Origin: Bacillota bacterium
Lineage (GTDB): Bacteria; Bacillota; Dehalobacteriia; UBA4068
Direction of reading: 5' to 3'
DNA: 64,000 bases
Assembly: GCA_024679955.1 (NCBI GenBank)
Contig: JAILCQ010000041.1
Coordinates: 1 to 64,000, forward strand
In this document: in pieces, positions 46,630 to 56,802 of the stretch
Layout of the letters: every line of letters begins with the position of its first letter
How positions within the stretch are numbered: position 1 is the stretch's first letter
The notes under the pieces: model-generated
Seen by the model: only the letters and a program-made list of their open reading frames with translations
Told to the model about the DNA's origin: nothing
Databases searched by the model: none
Program-made: the position numbers and the translations under genes

Positions 46630-47883
46630 CTAATTTTCGCTTTGGAAGGTTTGCTCCGAAACCGACGGCGCGGCGGGCTCCGCCAATTGCCGCAGCTTAC
46701 GGTTGAACAGAGCGCAATAATTCCGTACCCGTTTGGGGATCAGCCCGGCGGGCCGGACGATCAAAACCGTTACCAAAACCAAGGCGTAAATCAACTGGGC
46801 ATAATCGGCGAATTCCCGCAGCTTTTCCGTTAACACGGTAAGCAAAAACGCGCCGACCACCACGCCGATGGGATTATCCATACCGCCCAAAATCACCATA
46901 CAAATAAAAATCAACGAACGGGCGAAGGTATAATCGGAAGGCCCTACAAAGCTGGTCAAACCGGCGTTCAAAGCCCCGCCGATACCGCAAAAAATGGAAC
47001 CGATAATAAAAGCGAACAATTTGCGGCGATTGCAGTTGATCCCCAAACAATTGGCAGCCACCTCGTCTTGGGCGATGGTGTTCAGAGAAAGGCCGTAATG
47101 GGAAACCCCCACCCGCATGGCGATATAGATAAAGAAAATCAAAATCAGCAAACAGAAGAAAAACAAAGGCACATGGGGCGCCAGTTTTATGCCAAACAGC
47201 GTATAGCTTTTATAAAAAGCAAAATCGCCGATGGATAAAGATTTGACGCCGGTGATCCCGTTGGGGCCGCCAAAATAAGGGATATTTTTGATCAACTGGG
47301 TAAACACCAGCTGCAAGGCCATGGTGACCAAAGACAGGTAATAACCCTTGGTGCGCAGGGTCGGCAAACCGATCAGCAGCCCGGCTGTGCAGCTGAAAAA
47401 AATGGCGGCCAAAATCCCGATCCAACCGGAAAGTCCCATATTCACGGTAACCACCGCCATGGAATACGCGCCGATGCCCATGAAGGCGGCGGGGGCAAAG
47501 TTCACCATATCTGCAGAACCCATCTGAAAATTCAGCCCCAGGCACACCATGGAATAAATACAGGCCATGACCGCAATATGCGCGATATATTGAGAAGATT
47601 TGGGCGCAAACAGCAGCGGCATAGCCATGGCGCAGAGAAACGCGACGGTAAAGGCAAGCTTTTTATGGCGGATAAACAAATCGTAAACCCAGGCGATGAT
47701 CCGGTATTTATCCGCCGCCAGCAAACCGACGATCACCAGGAGAATAAAAGCCAAACTGACAAAGGCCGGCGCACGCAGAATGGCATAAGCCAGCGCGAAG
47801 ATGAACACATTGATCAGCACCACCGCAAGCCGTTGCGAAGCGTCGCTTTTTAGTTTGAGAGAAAAACCGGTTTTGTCCGTCAT
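46630..47883 (-). CDS. livM: Branched-chain amino acid ABC transporter permease LivM
   Basis: Multi-TM; GIGAYSMAVVTVNMGLSGWIGILAAIFFSCTAGLLIGLPTLRTKGYYLSLVTMALQ; ILGGMDNPIGVVVGAFLLTVLTEKL. Confidence 0.93.
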   Translation of the reverse strand: MTDKTGFSLKLKSDASQRLAVVLINVFIFALAYAILRAPAFVSLAFILLVIVGLLAADKYRIIAWVYDLFIRHKKLAFTVAFLCAMAMPLLFAPKSSQYIAHIAVMACIYSMVCLGLNFQMGSADMVNFAPAAFMGIGAYSMAVVTVNMGLSGWIGILAAIFFSCTAGLLIGLPTLRTKGYYLSLVTMALQLVFTQLIKNIPYFGGPNGITGVKSLSIGDFAFYKSYTLFGIKLAPHVPLFFFCLLILIFFIYIAMRVGVSHYGLSLNTIAQDEVAANCLGINCNRRKLFAFIIGSIFCGIGGALNAGLTSFVGPSDYTFARSLIFICMVILGGMDNPIGVVVGAFLLTVLTEKLREFADYAQLIYALVLVTVLIVRPAGLIPKRVRNYCALFNRKLRQLAEPAAPSVSEQTFQSEN

Positions 47884-47898
47884 CGCAGTCCCCTCCTC

Positions 47899-48870
47899 TC
47901 AAACTTTTTCCACCGTCTTTTCGCCGATAATGCCTTCCGGCTTAAAGACAATAAAGATCACGACCACCACAAAAGCAAGAATACTGGCGTAAGCGGAACC
48001 GTTGGGCACATAGCCGGACACCATCACTTCCACAAAAGCCAATAGCATACCGCCTAAAACCGCGCCCCAGGTGTTGCGCAAACCGCCGACCACTGCGGCG
48101 GAAAAGCCTTTGATGCCAAACATGGAACCGTTATCAAAACTCATTATGGTTTGATAACTGCCTACCAAAAAACCGCTGATGGCCAAAACCACGCCGCCGA
48201 TCACAAAGGTGATGACAATGCTGCGGGATACGTTGATCCCCGTCATCAGCGATAATTCTTTATTTTGCGAAATAGCCTGCATGGCCAGACCCGTCTTCGT
48301 TTTATTCAAAAAGAGAAATAACAATAGCAGGATCACAACCGTCACCAGGACGATAATGATATTGCGGGCGGCGGTGGAACCGCCCAAGGACAACAAAGAG
48401 GGAAAGCTTTGGGGATTGCGGCCGCTTACCACATGAACGGCGTTTTCACCCGCCACCATGTCGGCCACCCCGTTGGTCACCGGCATGAACATCAGGCCGA
48501 TCACCTCCCGGATCACCGTACCTAAAGCAATGGTAGATAACAAAGGCATCAAGGCGGATGATTTTTCAAAGGGCTTGATGGAAAAACGATGGGTCAACAG
48601 CCCTAAAACGGCGCAAAACAAAATGCCGATCAACAGCAGCAGCAAAATGACCAACAGCAGAGGCCAAGTCCCGGTTACGCCCAGACCGTTCAGTATCGTA
48701 TACGAGGCCAATATAGAAAAGGCGCCGAATATGGCTATATCGCCGCAGCAGAATACCACCACGTCCATCACGCCGAAAAACAGCGAAAAACCAATGGCCA
48801 CCAATGTATAGGTGCAGCCCAGCAAAACCGCGCTCCCAATCAAATCCAGCAAATAGCCCATAGGAACCAT
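47899..48870 (-). CDS. livH: Branched-chain amino acid ABC transporter permease LivH
   Basis: YLLDLIGSAVLLGCTYTLVAIGFSLFFGVMDVV; FDNGSMFGIKGFSAAVVGGLRNTWGAVLGGMLLAFVEVMV. Confidence 0.93.
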   Translation of the reverse strand: MVPMGYLLDLIGSAVLLGCTYTLVAIGFSLFFGVMDVVVFCCGDIAIFGAFSILASYTILNGLGVTGTWPLLLVILLLLLIGILFCAVLGLLTHRFSIKPFEKSSALMPLLSTIALGTVIREVIGLMFMPVTNGVADMVAGENAVHVVSGRNPQSFPSLLSLGGSTAARNIIIVLVTVVILLLLFLFLNKTKTGLAMQAISQNKELSLMTGINVSRSIVITFVIGGVVLAISGFLVGSYQTIMSFDNGSMFGIKGFSAAVVGGLRNTWGAVLGGMLLAFVEVMVSGYVPNGSAYASILAFVVVVIFIVFKPEGIIGEKTVEKV

Positions 48871-48902
48871 TCAACTCCTTTCAAAAAAGGATGCGTTGTC
48901 AA

Positions 48903-48930
48903 ACAGGGAGACGCTTTCGCGTCTCCCTGT
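48903..48930. other. Intercistronic hairpin between livK and livH (no U-tract)
   Basis: 12-bp ACAGGGAGACGC-TTTC-GCGTCTCCCTGT. Confidence 0.8.
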
Positions 48931-48944
48931 GCTGTGCCATACGT

Positions 48945-50165
48945 TTATTGCCCGCCGAAACTACGAGTGCCGTCGGCATATTCGGAATTCAGATAATTGA
49001 TCCATTTGCCGTCTTGCACAACGTTCAAATATGTAGCCACATTTGTGGTTTGACCGATTTCATCAAAGGTCGTGGTGCCGAAAATACCGGTGGTTTCGCT
49101 GTCTTTGATGGCGTCCACCATCGCTTCGGCCGTAGGCGCGTCGCCGCAGGCGGATAAAGCGTTGAGCAGGATCAAAGCCGCTTCATATGCGTACGGCGTG
49201 TAAGCGCCGATGGGTTCGGAATAACCGGCCAAATTATAGGCTTCCGTAAAAGCCCGCCCGGCGTCGGTGCTGTCCAGGTCCACGCCGGGACTGACCACCA
49301 AAGCCCCCTCCGCCGCTTCCGCGCCGATTTTCAGAAAGTCGGGGGTTTTCATACCCGAGATACCGGCGAAGAGGATATCGGTGACGCCGGCTTGATAAAG
49401 CTGCAATTTCAGCAAGGAGGCGATTTCCACCGTAGAACCGCAATAGACGGCTTTGGCGCCGCTGTTTTTGATTTTGGCCACCACAGCGGAAAAATCAGTG
49501 GCGTCTTCCTGCACGACTTCGGAACCTAGGGGCGTCAAACCCCGTTTGCTCAATTCCTGGGTGAATACTTCCAGGTTGCCTTGGCCGTAATCGCCGGCGT
49601 CGGAAACGATGAACCAGTCCGTATATCCCAAATCATCCAGCACCACCGCTGCGGAAGCGGAGTTCTCCTGGCTGGCGGTAGGCGCGGAACGGGTAATATA
49701 GGGATAATTGCCGGCGTTGGTCAAATCATCGCGGATCGCGCCCCAGATCAACAGGGGTATCTCTGCTTCCTTGAACACCGCGCTGGCTGCGGCGGCGGGA
49801 CCGGAATTCCAAAAGCCGCTGGCCGCGACTACCGCCGGATCGGCCACCACCTGGTTGGCGCCGGCCACGGCCACCGAATCGGTGCCCTGGTCGTCGATGA
49901 CGATCGTCTCGATGGTATACGGATATTCGCCGGAAGCATTGGCCGCGGCGATGGCCATCAGGAACGCATTGCGGGCGGCCGTGCCTTCCGCCGAATCGCC
50001 GCCGGTAATGGGAGCAAAAAAGCCGAGCTTGACAACACTGGCGGTACTGCCGCCGCCGTCGCCGCTTTCTCCGCCATCCCCGCTTTGAGGACCGCAGCCG
50101 GTAAACAATAAAGCTACTGCCAGTAGGACGATCAGCGTCGCCCAAAACCATTTCGCATTTTTCAT
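48945..50165 (-). CDS. livK: Branched-chain amino acid ABC transporter substrate-binding lipoprotein LivK-like
   Basis: Lipobox LLFTGCGPQ; VVKLGFFAPITGGDSAEGTAARNAFLMAIAAANASG, periplasmic-binding type 1 fold. Confidence 0.92.
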   Translation of the reverse strand: MKNAKWFWATLIVLLAVALLFTGCGPQSGDGGESGDGGGSTASVVKLGFFAPITGGDSAEGTAARNAFLMAIAAANASGEYPYTIETIVIDDQGTDSVAVAGANQVVADPAVVAASGFWNSGPAAAASAVFKEAEIPLLIWGAIRDDLTNAGNYPYITRSAPTASQENSASAAVVLDDLGYTDWFIVSDAGDYGQGNLEVFTQELSKRGLTPLGSEVVQEDATDFSAVVAKIKNSGAKAVYCGSTVEIASLLKLQLYQAGVTDILFAGISGMKTPDFLKIGAEAAEGALVVSPGVDLDSTDAGRAFTEAYNLAGYSEPIGAYTPYAYEAALILLNALSACGDAPTAEAMVDAIKDSETTGIFGTTTFDEIGQTTNVATYLNVVQDGKWINYLNSEYADGTRSFGGQ

Positions 50166-50269
50166 CGCTCATTCTCCTCCTTTTCTTTTCTTCTCTTTTC
50201 TTTGCCAATTGTCTTTTGGACAAGAAACGCTTGCATACAGCATCGCAGCATCTAGCGTAACAGCCTCTG

Positions 50270-50977
50270 CTACATAACCGGATTTTCTACAAATTCGCTT
50301 TTTTGCAGCACATCGCTGGCGCCGGAAAAAACGATGGCGCCTTTTTGGATCACGTATCCGCGGGAAGAAACGGCCAAAGCTTTGGCTGCGTTTTGTTCCA
50401 CCAGCAAAATCGTCATTTTATCTTTTTTTAAGCGTTGAATGATATCGAACACTTCCTCCACCATGATCGGCGCCAGTCCCAAAGACGGCTCGTCTAAAAT
50501 CAGCAATTTGGGCTTGTTGATCACCGCCCGGGCAATCGCCAACATGGTGCGTTCGCCGCCGGACAAAGTGCCGGCCTTTTGCTGCAAACGATCCTTTAAA
50601 ACCGGGAAAGAAGTATAGATCTCTTCCAGCCTGTCTTGCAAAATCTTGGCGTCATTGACATAGAAAGCGCCCATTTTTAAATTGGTTTCCACCGTCATTT
50701 TGGGAAAAGTACCCACCGCCGCCCCGGATAACGAGACGCCTTCCGCCACCCGTTTGTGGGTCGGCCAGCTGTCGATGCAAACGCCGCCCAGCTTCATCGT
50801 GCCCTGGTCGGCTTTTACCATATTGAGGATGGCTTTCACCAAAGTGGTTTTTCCGGAGCCGTTGGCTCCCAAAACACAGCTGACCTCTCCTTCGGCTATA
50901 TCCAAATTCACATCCCTCAACATGGGGATGCGGCCATAACTGGTATGCAGATTGCGGACTTCCAACATCGTGCTCAT
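50270..50977 (-). CDS. livF: Branched-chain amino acid ABC transporter ATP-binding protein LivF
   Basis: VLGANGSGKTTLVKAI, LSGGERTMLAIARAVINKPKLLILDEPSLGLAPIMVEEVFDII. Confidence 0.93.
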   Translation of the reverse strand: MSTMLEVRNLHTSYGRIPMLRDVNLDIAEGEVSCVLGANGSGKTTLVKAILNMVKADQGTMKLGGVCIDSWPTHKRVAEGVSLSGAAVGTFPKMTVETNLKMGAFYVNDAKILQDRLEEIYTSFPVLKDRLQQKAGTLSGGERTMLAIARAVINKPKLLILDEPSLGLAPIMVEEVFDIIQRLKKDKMTILLVEQNAAKALAVSSRGYVIQKGAIVFSGASDVLQKSEFVENPVM

Positions 50978-51750
50978 ACGGCGGCACCTCCCAAGTAGGC
51001 ATGGATCACGTCCGGATCTTTGACCACTTCATTGTACAAACCTTCCGCGATTTTCATACCGGCGTTGAACACCACGATCCTCTGAGGGACCGATTCCATC
51101 ACTTTCATATCATGCTCAATAATGATGATGCAGATATCCTGTATTTTTTCCTTGATCTTGCGGATATCTTCCATCATCGACATGGTTTCTTCATCGTTCA
51201 AACCGGCTGTGGGTTCATCCAGCAGCAACAGGGCGGGATGTCCCACCAAAGCGCGGCTGATCTCGATTCGCCGGCGATCGATATGCGGGATATTCTTGGT
51301 CAATTCATAACGGCGGTCGATCAGCTTGGGATTAAAATAACTGATCATATCCATGCATTCCTGCACGCCCTGATAGATTTCATCATTGGTTTTTTTCGGC
51401 CGCAGGATCACGTCCAGAAAACCGGCTTTTTGCTTGGTGGACAAACCGATCAAAATATTATCGACCACGGATAAGTCCCAGCATAACCGGCTGGCTTGAT
51501 AGGTTCGGGACATGCCTTTTTTAAAGATTTCATACGGCTTCAGACCGGTAATGTTCTCGCCCCGGAAATGCACCGTGCCCTTGCTGGCGGGATAAATACC
51601 GCTGATGATATTGAGGAAGGTGGTTTTTCCGGAGCCGTTGGGGCCGATCAAACCGACCACTTCCTTTGGATCAATGGTAAAATCAACGTCTTTGACAGCC
51701 CAAAGTCCGCCGAAATGGATAGACAGATCTTTCGTTTCCAACAAAGCCAT
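50974..51750 (-). CDS. livG: Branched-chain amino acid ABC transporter ATP-binding protein LivG
   Basis: MALLETKDLSIHFGGLWAVKDVDFTIDPKEVVGLIGPNGSGKTTFLNIISG, ALLLLDEPTAGLNDEE; GGGAGG RBS. Confidence 0.93.
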   Translation of the reverse strand: MALLETKDLSIHFGGLWAVKDVDFTIDPKEVVGLIGPNGSGKTTFLNIISGIYPASKGTVHFRGENITGLKPYEIFKKGMSRTYQASRLCWDLSVVDNILIGLSTKQKAGFLDVILRPKKTNDEIYQGVQECMDMISYFNPKLIDRRYELTKNIPHIDRRRIEISRALVGHPALLLLDEPTAGLNDEETMSMMEDIRKIKEKIQDICIIIIEHDMKVMESVPQRIVVFNAGMKIAEGLYNEVVKDPDVIHAYLGGAAV

Positions 51751-51981
51751 TCCTATTTTCCCTCCCCGCAGGCAAACCGCAAATACGCGAACAAGCAAAA
51801 AATAGAATGAAAAAACGCCGCTTCCGAATTTCAGATTCAATATTATTTTACTCTGTCATTACTAATCGTTTACCCACCAACCAATTTATTCGTTATCCGG
51901 TCTGATTCTGATTTGTTACAGAATATGTAGAAAGATGAAAATCATGAGAAAAACAGTAAAATAAACGCCTTCCATGATCCG

Positions 51982-54900
51982 CTATTCTTCCGTTTCAATA
52001 AGAATGCCCTCTATATCGCCGCCGTTATGGTTTTCCGTCTGCCAGGAAAAGGGAGCGTCCTTTGGCAAACGGTACAAAAACGGCTTGCCGTTTGCCATAT
52101 ATTCATATTTGTTTTCATTGATTTGCAAATCCGTGGCGGCGGCGCGCGCATACAGGTTTTCCAAAGCGGTGATCGCCAGGATGGTTTGGGCCAGGCTGCC
52201 CTCCGGTTGCGACAAAGCCTGCTCCCGGTACCGGCATAATGCCGCGGACTCTTCCGCGCCGCCCCAGTACAACGAAAGCAATGCCAACAACCAGTTTTCT
52301 TCATCGCTGAAAGCGCCGGCCTGCTGTTCACACCAGGCGTCTACACCGGCGGCAAATCTTTCCGTAAAACAGTTTTTGGCGTTTTGCTCGCCGCCGGATA
52401 AGCACAAGCCCCACAGCAAATAAAAGCATTCGCTGTCCGTCAAGTCCGGGCTTTCCAATAGCCTGTAGATTTCCGGTACCACGCCCGCCCGCAAGGCCGC
52501 CAAACCTGTCAAGGCCAGGACCTGGGATTTTCGATCGTCGGGCTTTATCATGATCCCGCGAAAATACGCTTTCAACAGGGAGGCGTCAACCGTTTGCGGA
52601 TGGGAGGCCGCCACCAGTAAGGAAAGGGTCAGATCCGCCTCCTCATTGGTGCCGGGGGCAATGCCGCCGCTATCCGTCTGCCGGCTCTCCCCTTCCCAAC
52701 CGGGGAAAGCGAAAAACGGTTCCTCATTGTTTTCCGCCGCAAAGGAAGAGAGATAAGCCCGGGCGGCGGCGGCGCTGAACAGCTTGTCGCTGGCGGCGGT
52801 TTCCTCCGCGGGTTGAAGGGCTTCCTCCAACAAATAGCGCCAGTAGGCCGCTCTTACGCCGCTATCCGCCAGCAGCAAAGCCTCCCCCGCCGTCTCTTGC
52901 GCCGCTTCGCCGGCATACACCTGCCGCCAGGTATAGGCCGCCGCCGTATCCGCCTGGGGTTCAGCCCCAGCGTCCGCGCCGCTTACGGCAAAAGGCAAAC
53001 ACAGCGTGGCGCAATAGGCCTCGCCGTCTATGCCTACGGTTTCCACAAGCAAATAATATTCCCCCGTTTGCTGGGGCGACAGCGTTACCGATACTCTTCC
53101 CTGACGATCAGCGGTCAGCAAAGCAAAATATTCCGTCTCGCCCCGGAAATCCCTTGCCGTATCCGCTCCGGCCTGCGGCGAGGAGAAAACTTGCCGTTTG
53201 CCGTTGGTGGAAGCGGCAAAAGAAACATTGCGCCGCAATAAATCCCCGTAAATCCAATCCTGCACATGGGCTGTAGGCGGCGTTTCGCTTTTGATCAGCG
53301 ATACCGCCACATGATAGCCGGGAGCGGCGGTAAGATGGACCGTGCTTTCTTCTCCCAGGCGCTGGGGCAAATCCCCCTCCATATTCAGGTTTGCCCGCCG
53401 GTCGTCGTCATTCAATAGCAAAGAGCAGGGCGGGGTGATCAGATATTCGCCGTTGCGATAGGCCACGCCCCATAAAAAATAGTTGCGCCGGTTTTCCGGT
53501 TCAAACAGACCCAGGTGCCGCGGCTGCTTTTCCACCGCGTAGCCGACAATGCCGCCTTCGTCGCGGATAAACAAATAGCTGCCGGCATCATCGATATCAA
53601 AAGCCATACGATAGGATTCGCCTAAGCGCAGCTGGCTGTCGCCCATACTGATGGTGGGCCCGCTGAAGGCCTGGGTAGGCTCCGTATTCTGCGCAGGCGC
53701 GGCTTCGCCGATACGGAAATCGGCGTCCACCAGGTTTTTGCCGCTTTGACTGATTTCCAGGCGGTAGCGGCCCTGCCGCAAATAGGGTAATTGCCATTCC
53801 CCCTGGAAAAAATATCCGTCCAAAGGGGCGTATATGCGGTATAAGGGCGCGGTCTCCCCTTCCCGGTACAAATATACGGAAACCCGTTCGTAGGCCAGAG
53901 CCGAGCCGTCCACCGGCTGCACCAGTCCCCAAAAACGCAGCGTATCTCCGTTTTGATATACATCCTTATCCAAATACAAATAGCGCCACAAAAACGGCTT
54001 GTTCTCTTCTTCCGGGCTGTAGCCGAAATCCTGCACCACCAGGGTGCTGCCATCGTGAGTCAGCAAATATACTTCATCCTGGGGAAAGCGATCCAGCAAA
54101 ATCGCGCCGCCGCTATCCGCGGTATAGGTTTGTTCCTGGCGATGGGCCACGACCCTGGCATTGGCGGCAGGTTCACCGCTAAGGGAATGATGGGCCCAGA
54201 TGAGCAGTTTGTTTCCGCCGGCAGCGGAAAAGGCGGAAAGATCGTTGACCTGAAACAGCTGCAGGCATTGCTGATCCTGATATTTGGCGCAAAGCGCATA
54301 ATAGCCGCCGGCCTGCGGGGAAATCTGCAGAAGCCAGCTATTGTCCTCCGCCCTTTGCAGCGGTTTTGTCCCGGCTTCCAACAGTTTCGCCTCCCGGCCC
54401 AGCAGTTCCGGGGAGGAAGCTTGTCCCAGGCCCCATTGGGGATATATCCATTGCAGGCGGCATAAACAAGCGGCAAAGCTCTCCGCATCCGGCAAAGCAT
54501 ACAGAGAAAAGGGCATTTCCGGCGTTTCCTGGCCTTCGCCGGGATCGCCATCGGAAAAATGCAGGGCAAAGGACGGCGCTTCCGCCGCCGTGAACACAGA
54601 AGCGCCGCGCATACGCCAGACCGTCCGGGCCGGTCCTTCCGGATCTGGCTCTGTTTCAAAAGCAAAGCTTACCGGCTCCGCCAGCTGCAACTCCCCATCC
54701 TCCAGGGGCAGCGCGGAAAGGGAAACATGATAAACGGTAAGCCCCTGCCAACCGTTATCCGGCTGAAAATACAAGGTTTGCCCCTGCTGGGAAAAAACGC
54801 CGGAGACAGCCGGATCGATCGTCACATACGCCTTCAGACGGCTGGCGTCCACCGGCAGCGTGCGGTTCAAAGTCAGCTCCATAGCGGCATGAAGCGGCGT

Positions 54901-55320
54901 CTGGGTTTGCTGATCCGCCGGCCGGTGTTCCGATACGGCCAGAGGCTCGCTGGTCTGCGCCGCCCAGGAAACCGGTTTGCCGGTGGTATTCAAGGTAAAA
55001 ACGTATACCGTTCCTTCGTTCAAAGGCTGGGCCGGCACCAGCAATACTTCCGATGCGGTTTTGCCCTGATGTACGCCCAGCTCGATTTCTGGTTCCACCT
55101 GCAGATAGCGGCCAACCGAAGCGGAAGAAACGTTTTCCGGAAAGGTCAGGGAAAAAGAAGAGGTCACGTCAACGCCTAGGGGCGTATCGATGCTGGGACG
55201 GAGAACCGCTTCCTTCGCCACCGCTTCGTCAATATCCTGAACCCAGCCCAAAAGCAGATATATGATGGAAAAAGCGGCGATCAAAATGACCGCGATAAAT
55301 CCCCATGTCAATTTGGACAT
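51982..55320 (-). CDS. Membrane-anchored alpha-2-macroglobulin-like (MG2/Ig-like) protein without a canonical CxEQ thioester
   Basis: N-terminal TM MSKLTWGFIAVILIAAFSIIYLLLGWVQ; macroglobulin-like segments (YLDKDVYQNGDTLRFWGLVQPVDGSALAYERVSVYLYREGE..., AAPGYHVAVSLIKSE); helical C-terminus. Confidence 0.7.
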   Translation of the reverse strand: MSKLTWGFIAVILIAAFSIIYLLLGWVQDIDEAVAKEAVLRPSIDTPLGVDVTSSFSLTFPENVSSASVGRYLQVEPEIELGVHQGKTASEVLLVPAQPLNEGTVYVFTLNTTGKPVSWAAQTSEPLAVSEHRPADQQTQTPLHAAMELTLNRTLPVDASRLKAYVTIDPAVSGVFSQQGQTLYFQPDNGWQGLTVYHVSLSALPLEDGELQLAEPVSFAFETEPDPEGPARTVWRMRGASVFTAAEAPSFALHFSDGDPGEGQETPEMPFSLYALPDAESFAACLCRLQWIYPQWGLGQASSPELLGREAKLLEAGTKPLQRAEDNSWLLQISPQAGGYYALCAKYQDQQCLQLFQVNDLSAFSAAGGNKLLIWAHHSLSGEPAANARVVAHRQEQTYTADSGGAILLDRFPQDEVYLLTHDGSTLVVQDFGYSPEEENKPFLWRYLYLDKDVYQNGDTLRFWGLVQPVDGSALAYERVSVYLYREGETAPLYRIYAPLDGYFFQGEWQLPYLRQGRYRLEISQSGKNLVDADFRIGEAAPAQNTEPTQAFSGPTISMGDSQLRLGESYRMAFDIDDAGSYLFIRDEGGIVGYAVEKQPRHLGLFEPENRRNYFLWGVAYRNGEYLITPPCSLLLNDDDRRANLNMEGDLPQRLGEESTVHLTAAPGYHVAVSLIKSETPPTAHVQDWIYGDLLRRNVSFAASTNGKRQVFSSPQAGADTARDFRGETEYFALLTADRQGRVSVTLSPQQTGEYYLLVETVGIDGEAYCATLCLPFAVSGADAGAEPQADTAAAYTWRQVYAGEAAQETAGEALLLADSGVRAAYWRYLLEEALQPAEETAASDKLFSAAAARAYLSSFAAENNEEPFFAFPGWEGESRQTDSGGIAPGTNEEADLTLSLLVAASHPQTVDASLLKAYFRGIMIKPDDRKSQVLALTGLAALRAGVVPEIYRLLESPDLTDSECFYLLWGLCLSGGEQNAKNCFTERFAAGVDAWCEQQAGAFSDEENWLLALLSLYWGGAEESAALCRYREQALSQPEGSLAQTILAITALENLYARAAATDLQINENKYEYMANGKPFLYRLPKDAPFSWQTENHNGGDIEGILIETEE

Positions 55321-55450
55321 TTTCCCGCGTCCTCCCTTTCGTTTTCTCGGCACGGCAAATAAACATGATTCATTATACACCACTTCCCTGCGCTTTTCAA
55401 ATCGCCCTGTTCGTCATGGGCTGTTCCCGGCTGCAGGCAGCGGCAAAAAC

Positions 55451-55490
55451 GCAAAAACCGCCGGTCAAGAGTTATTGTTCTCGACCGGCG
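55451..55490 (-). terminator. Terminator downstream of the PrsA-like gene
   Basis: CGCCGGTCGAG...CTCTTGACCGGCGGTTTTTGC on the minus strand. Confidence 0.75.
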
Positions 55491-55551
55491 ATCGTCTTTT
55501 CCCACGCTTGCTTCAAAATCCTCTACGGCAAACGCTTTATGCTGTGAGCTG

Positions 55552-56679
55552 CTATTTGGCAGCCTCTTCTTCAGCAGCCTCCTCACCTTCGGCGGCGTCA
55601 TCCGTATTGGCGGCGTCATCCGTATTGGCGCCGTCTTCGGTAGCGGCGTCATCTTCGGTAGCGGCGTCATCGCCGTTCTCCTCATCCGTATCGGCGGGGA
55701 GCTCATAGTAACGGAATTTGCCCAGCATTTCCACATCCGCTTCATTGTTCATGTTTTCCAGCAATTCGCTGATTTTGGCGGTGATTTCTTCATTGCTCAC
55801 GGATTTCATGCTGTTTTTCACCACTTCCGCCGAAGCTTCATAGCCGCTGCGGATATCGTCGATTTTGATGATGTGATAACCGGCGGAGGATTTCACCGGC
55901 TTCAGGGTATAATCGCCCACTTCATCCAGGTCGAAAGCCGCTTCGGTATATTCTTCGTAGAAGGAGGTGCCGCTTTCTACGTCCACGCCTTCGGCGTTGA
56001 TGTAATTATCCAAAGCGCCGCCATTTTCCGCACTGCCGTCCGTGGAATACTCTTTGGCCAGCTCGGCAAAATCCGCGCCGTCCTTCAATTGCTTGATCAG
56101 ATCCATGGCCAGATCATAGGCTTCATCCATGGCTTTTTCATCTTCGGGATCCGCGCCGATGAGGATATGAGAGGTTTTGCGGCTGTCCCATTTGGCGGGG
56201 TCTTCGTTATAGAGCGCTTCGGCCGCTTCGTCGGTGACTTCGATCGCGTCCATCAATTCCTTTTGCACAGCATTGTACAGATCCACATACATGCTGTTGA
56301 TCATCATGGAGCGATACGCGCCGTAAGACAAGATATCCTTGAGGTAATTGTCTTCCCAGGTGATACCGTAAGTATTGGTGGCCAGTTGCCGGATCAATTC
56401 GCCGCTTTTTACCACTTCCCAGCTATAGGATTCCATATCCCCCAGGGTGGAAGAAGCGCTTTCTTCATCCAACAGATCCACGCCCATATAGGTCTTGAAA
56501 TAATCGTAGTAGTTGTTATAGTTATCCAGGAAATTGGAAGAGAAATAGTAGTCCAATTCCTCCTGATAAACCGGTTCGCCGTTGATCTTGGCAAAGACTT
56601 TGCCGGTACCGTCATTGGCCGAGCAACCGGCGCCTAGCAGCAATAAAGCGATCAATAAAACAACAAATACTTTTTTCAA
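55552..56679 (-). CDS. PrsA/SurA-like peptidylprolyl isomerase lipoprotein (parvulin) with acidic low-complexity tail
   Basis: Lipobox LLLLGAGCSAND; KTSHILIGADPEDEKAMDEAYDLAMDLIKQLKDGADFAELAKEYSTDGSAENGGALDN...YHIIKIDDI. Confidence 0.92.
   Translation of the reverse strand: MKKVFVVLLIALLLLGAGCSANDGTGKVFAKINGEPVYQEELDYYFSSNFLDNYNNYYDYFKTYMGVDLLDEESASSTLGDMESYSWEVVKSGELIRQLATNTYGITWEDNYLKDILSYGAYRSMMINSMYVDLYNAVQKELMDAIEVTDEAAEALYNEDPAKWDSRKTSHILIGADPEDEKAMDEAYDLAMDLIKQLKDGADFAELAKEYSTDGSAENGGALDNYINAEGVDVESGTSFYEEYTEAAFDLDEVGDYTLKPVKSSAGYHIIKIDDIRSGYEASAEVVKNSMKSVSNEEITAKISELLENMNNEADVEMLGKFRYYELPADTDEENGDDAATEDDAATEDGANTDDAANTDDAAEGEEAAEEEAAK
55591..55677 (-). repeat. Imperfect 18-nt tandem repeats encoding the Asp/Ala/Glu tail
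   Basis: ggcggcgtcatccgtatt x2 and ttcggtagcggcgtcatc x2 in tandem. Confidence 0.75.
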
Positions 56680-56802
56680 AAGATATCATCCTTTCTATAG
56701 CAACATATTTATTGCAATTCAGGCGGCCTCAATCAAGCGCCACCACAATATAATAACACAATGCACAAGAAATAGTAAACTGAAATTTTAATGAAAATTA
56801 TT

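Noticed and set aside
52330-52345. WCEQQ in the A2M-like protein as a thioester
   Set aside because: Thioester motif is CxEQ; here the register is C-E-Q-Q.
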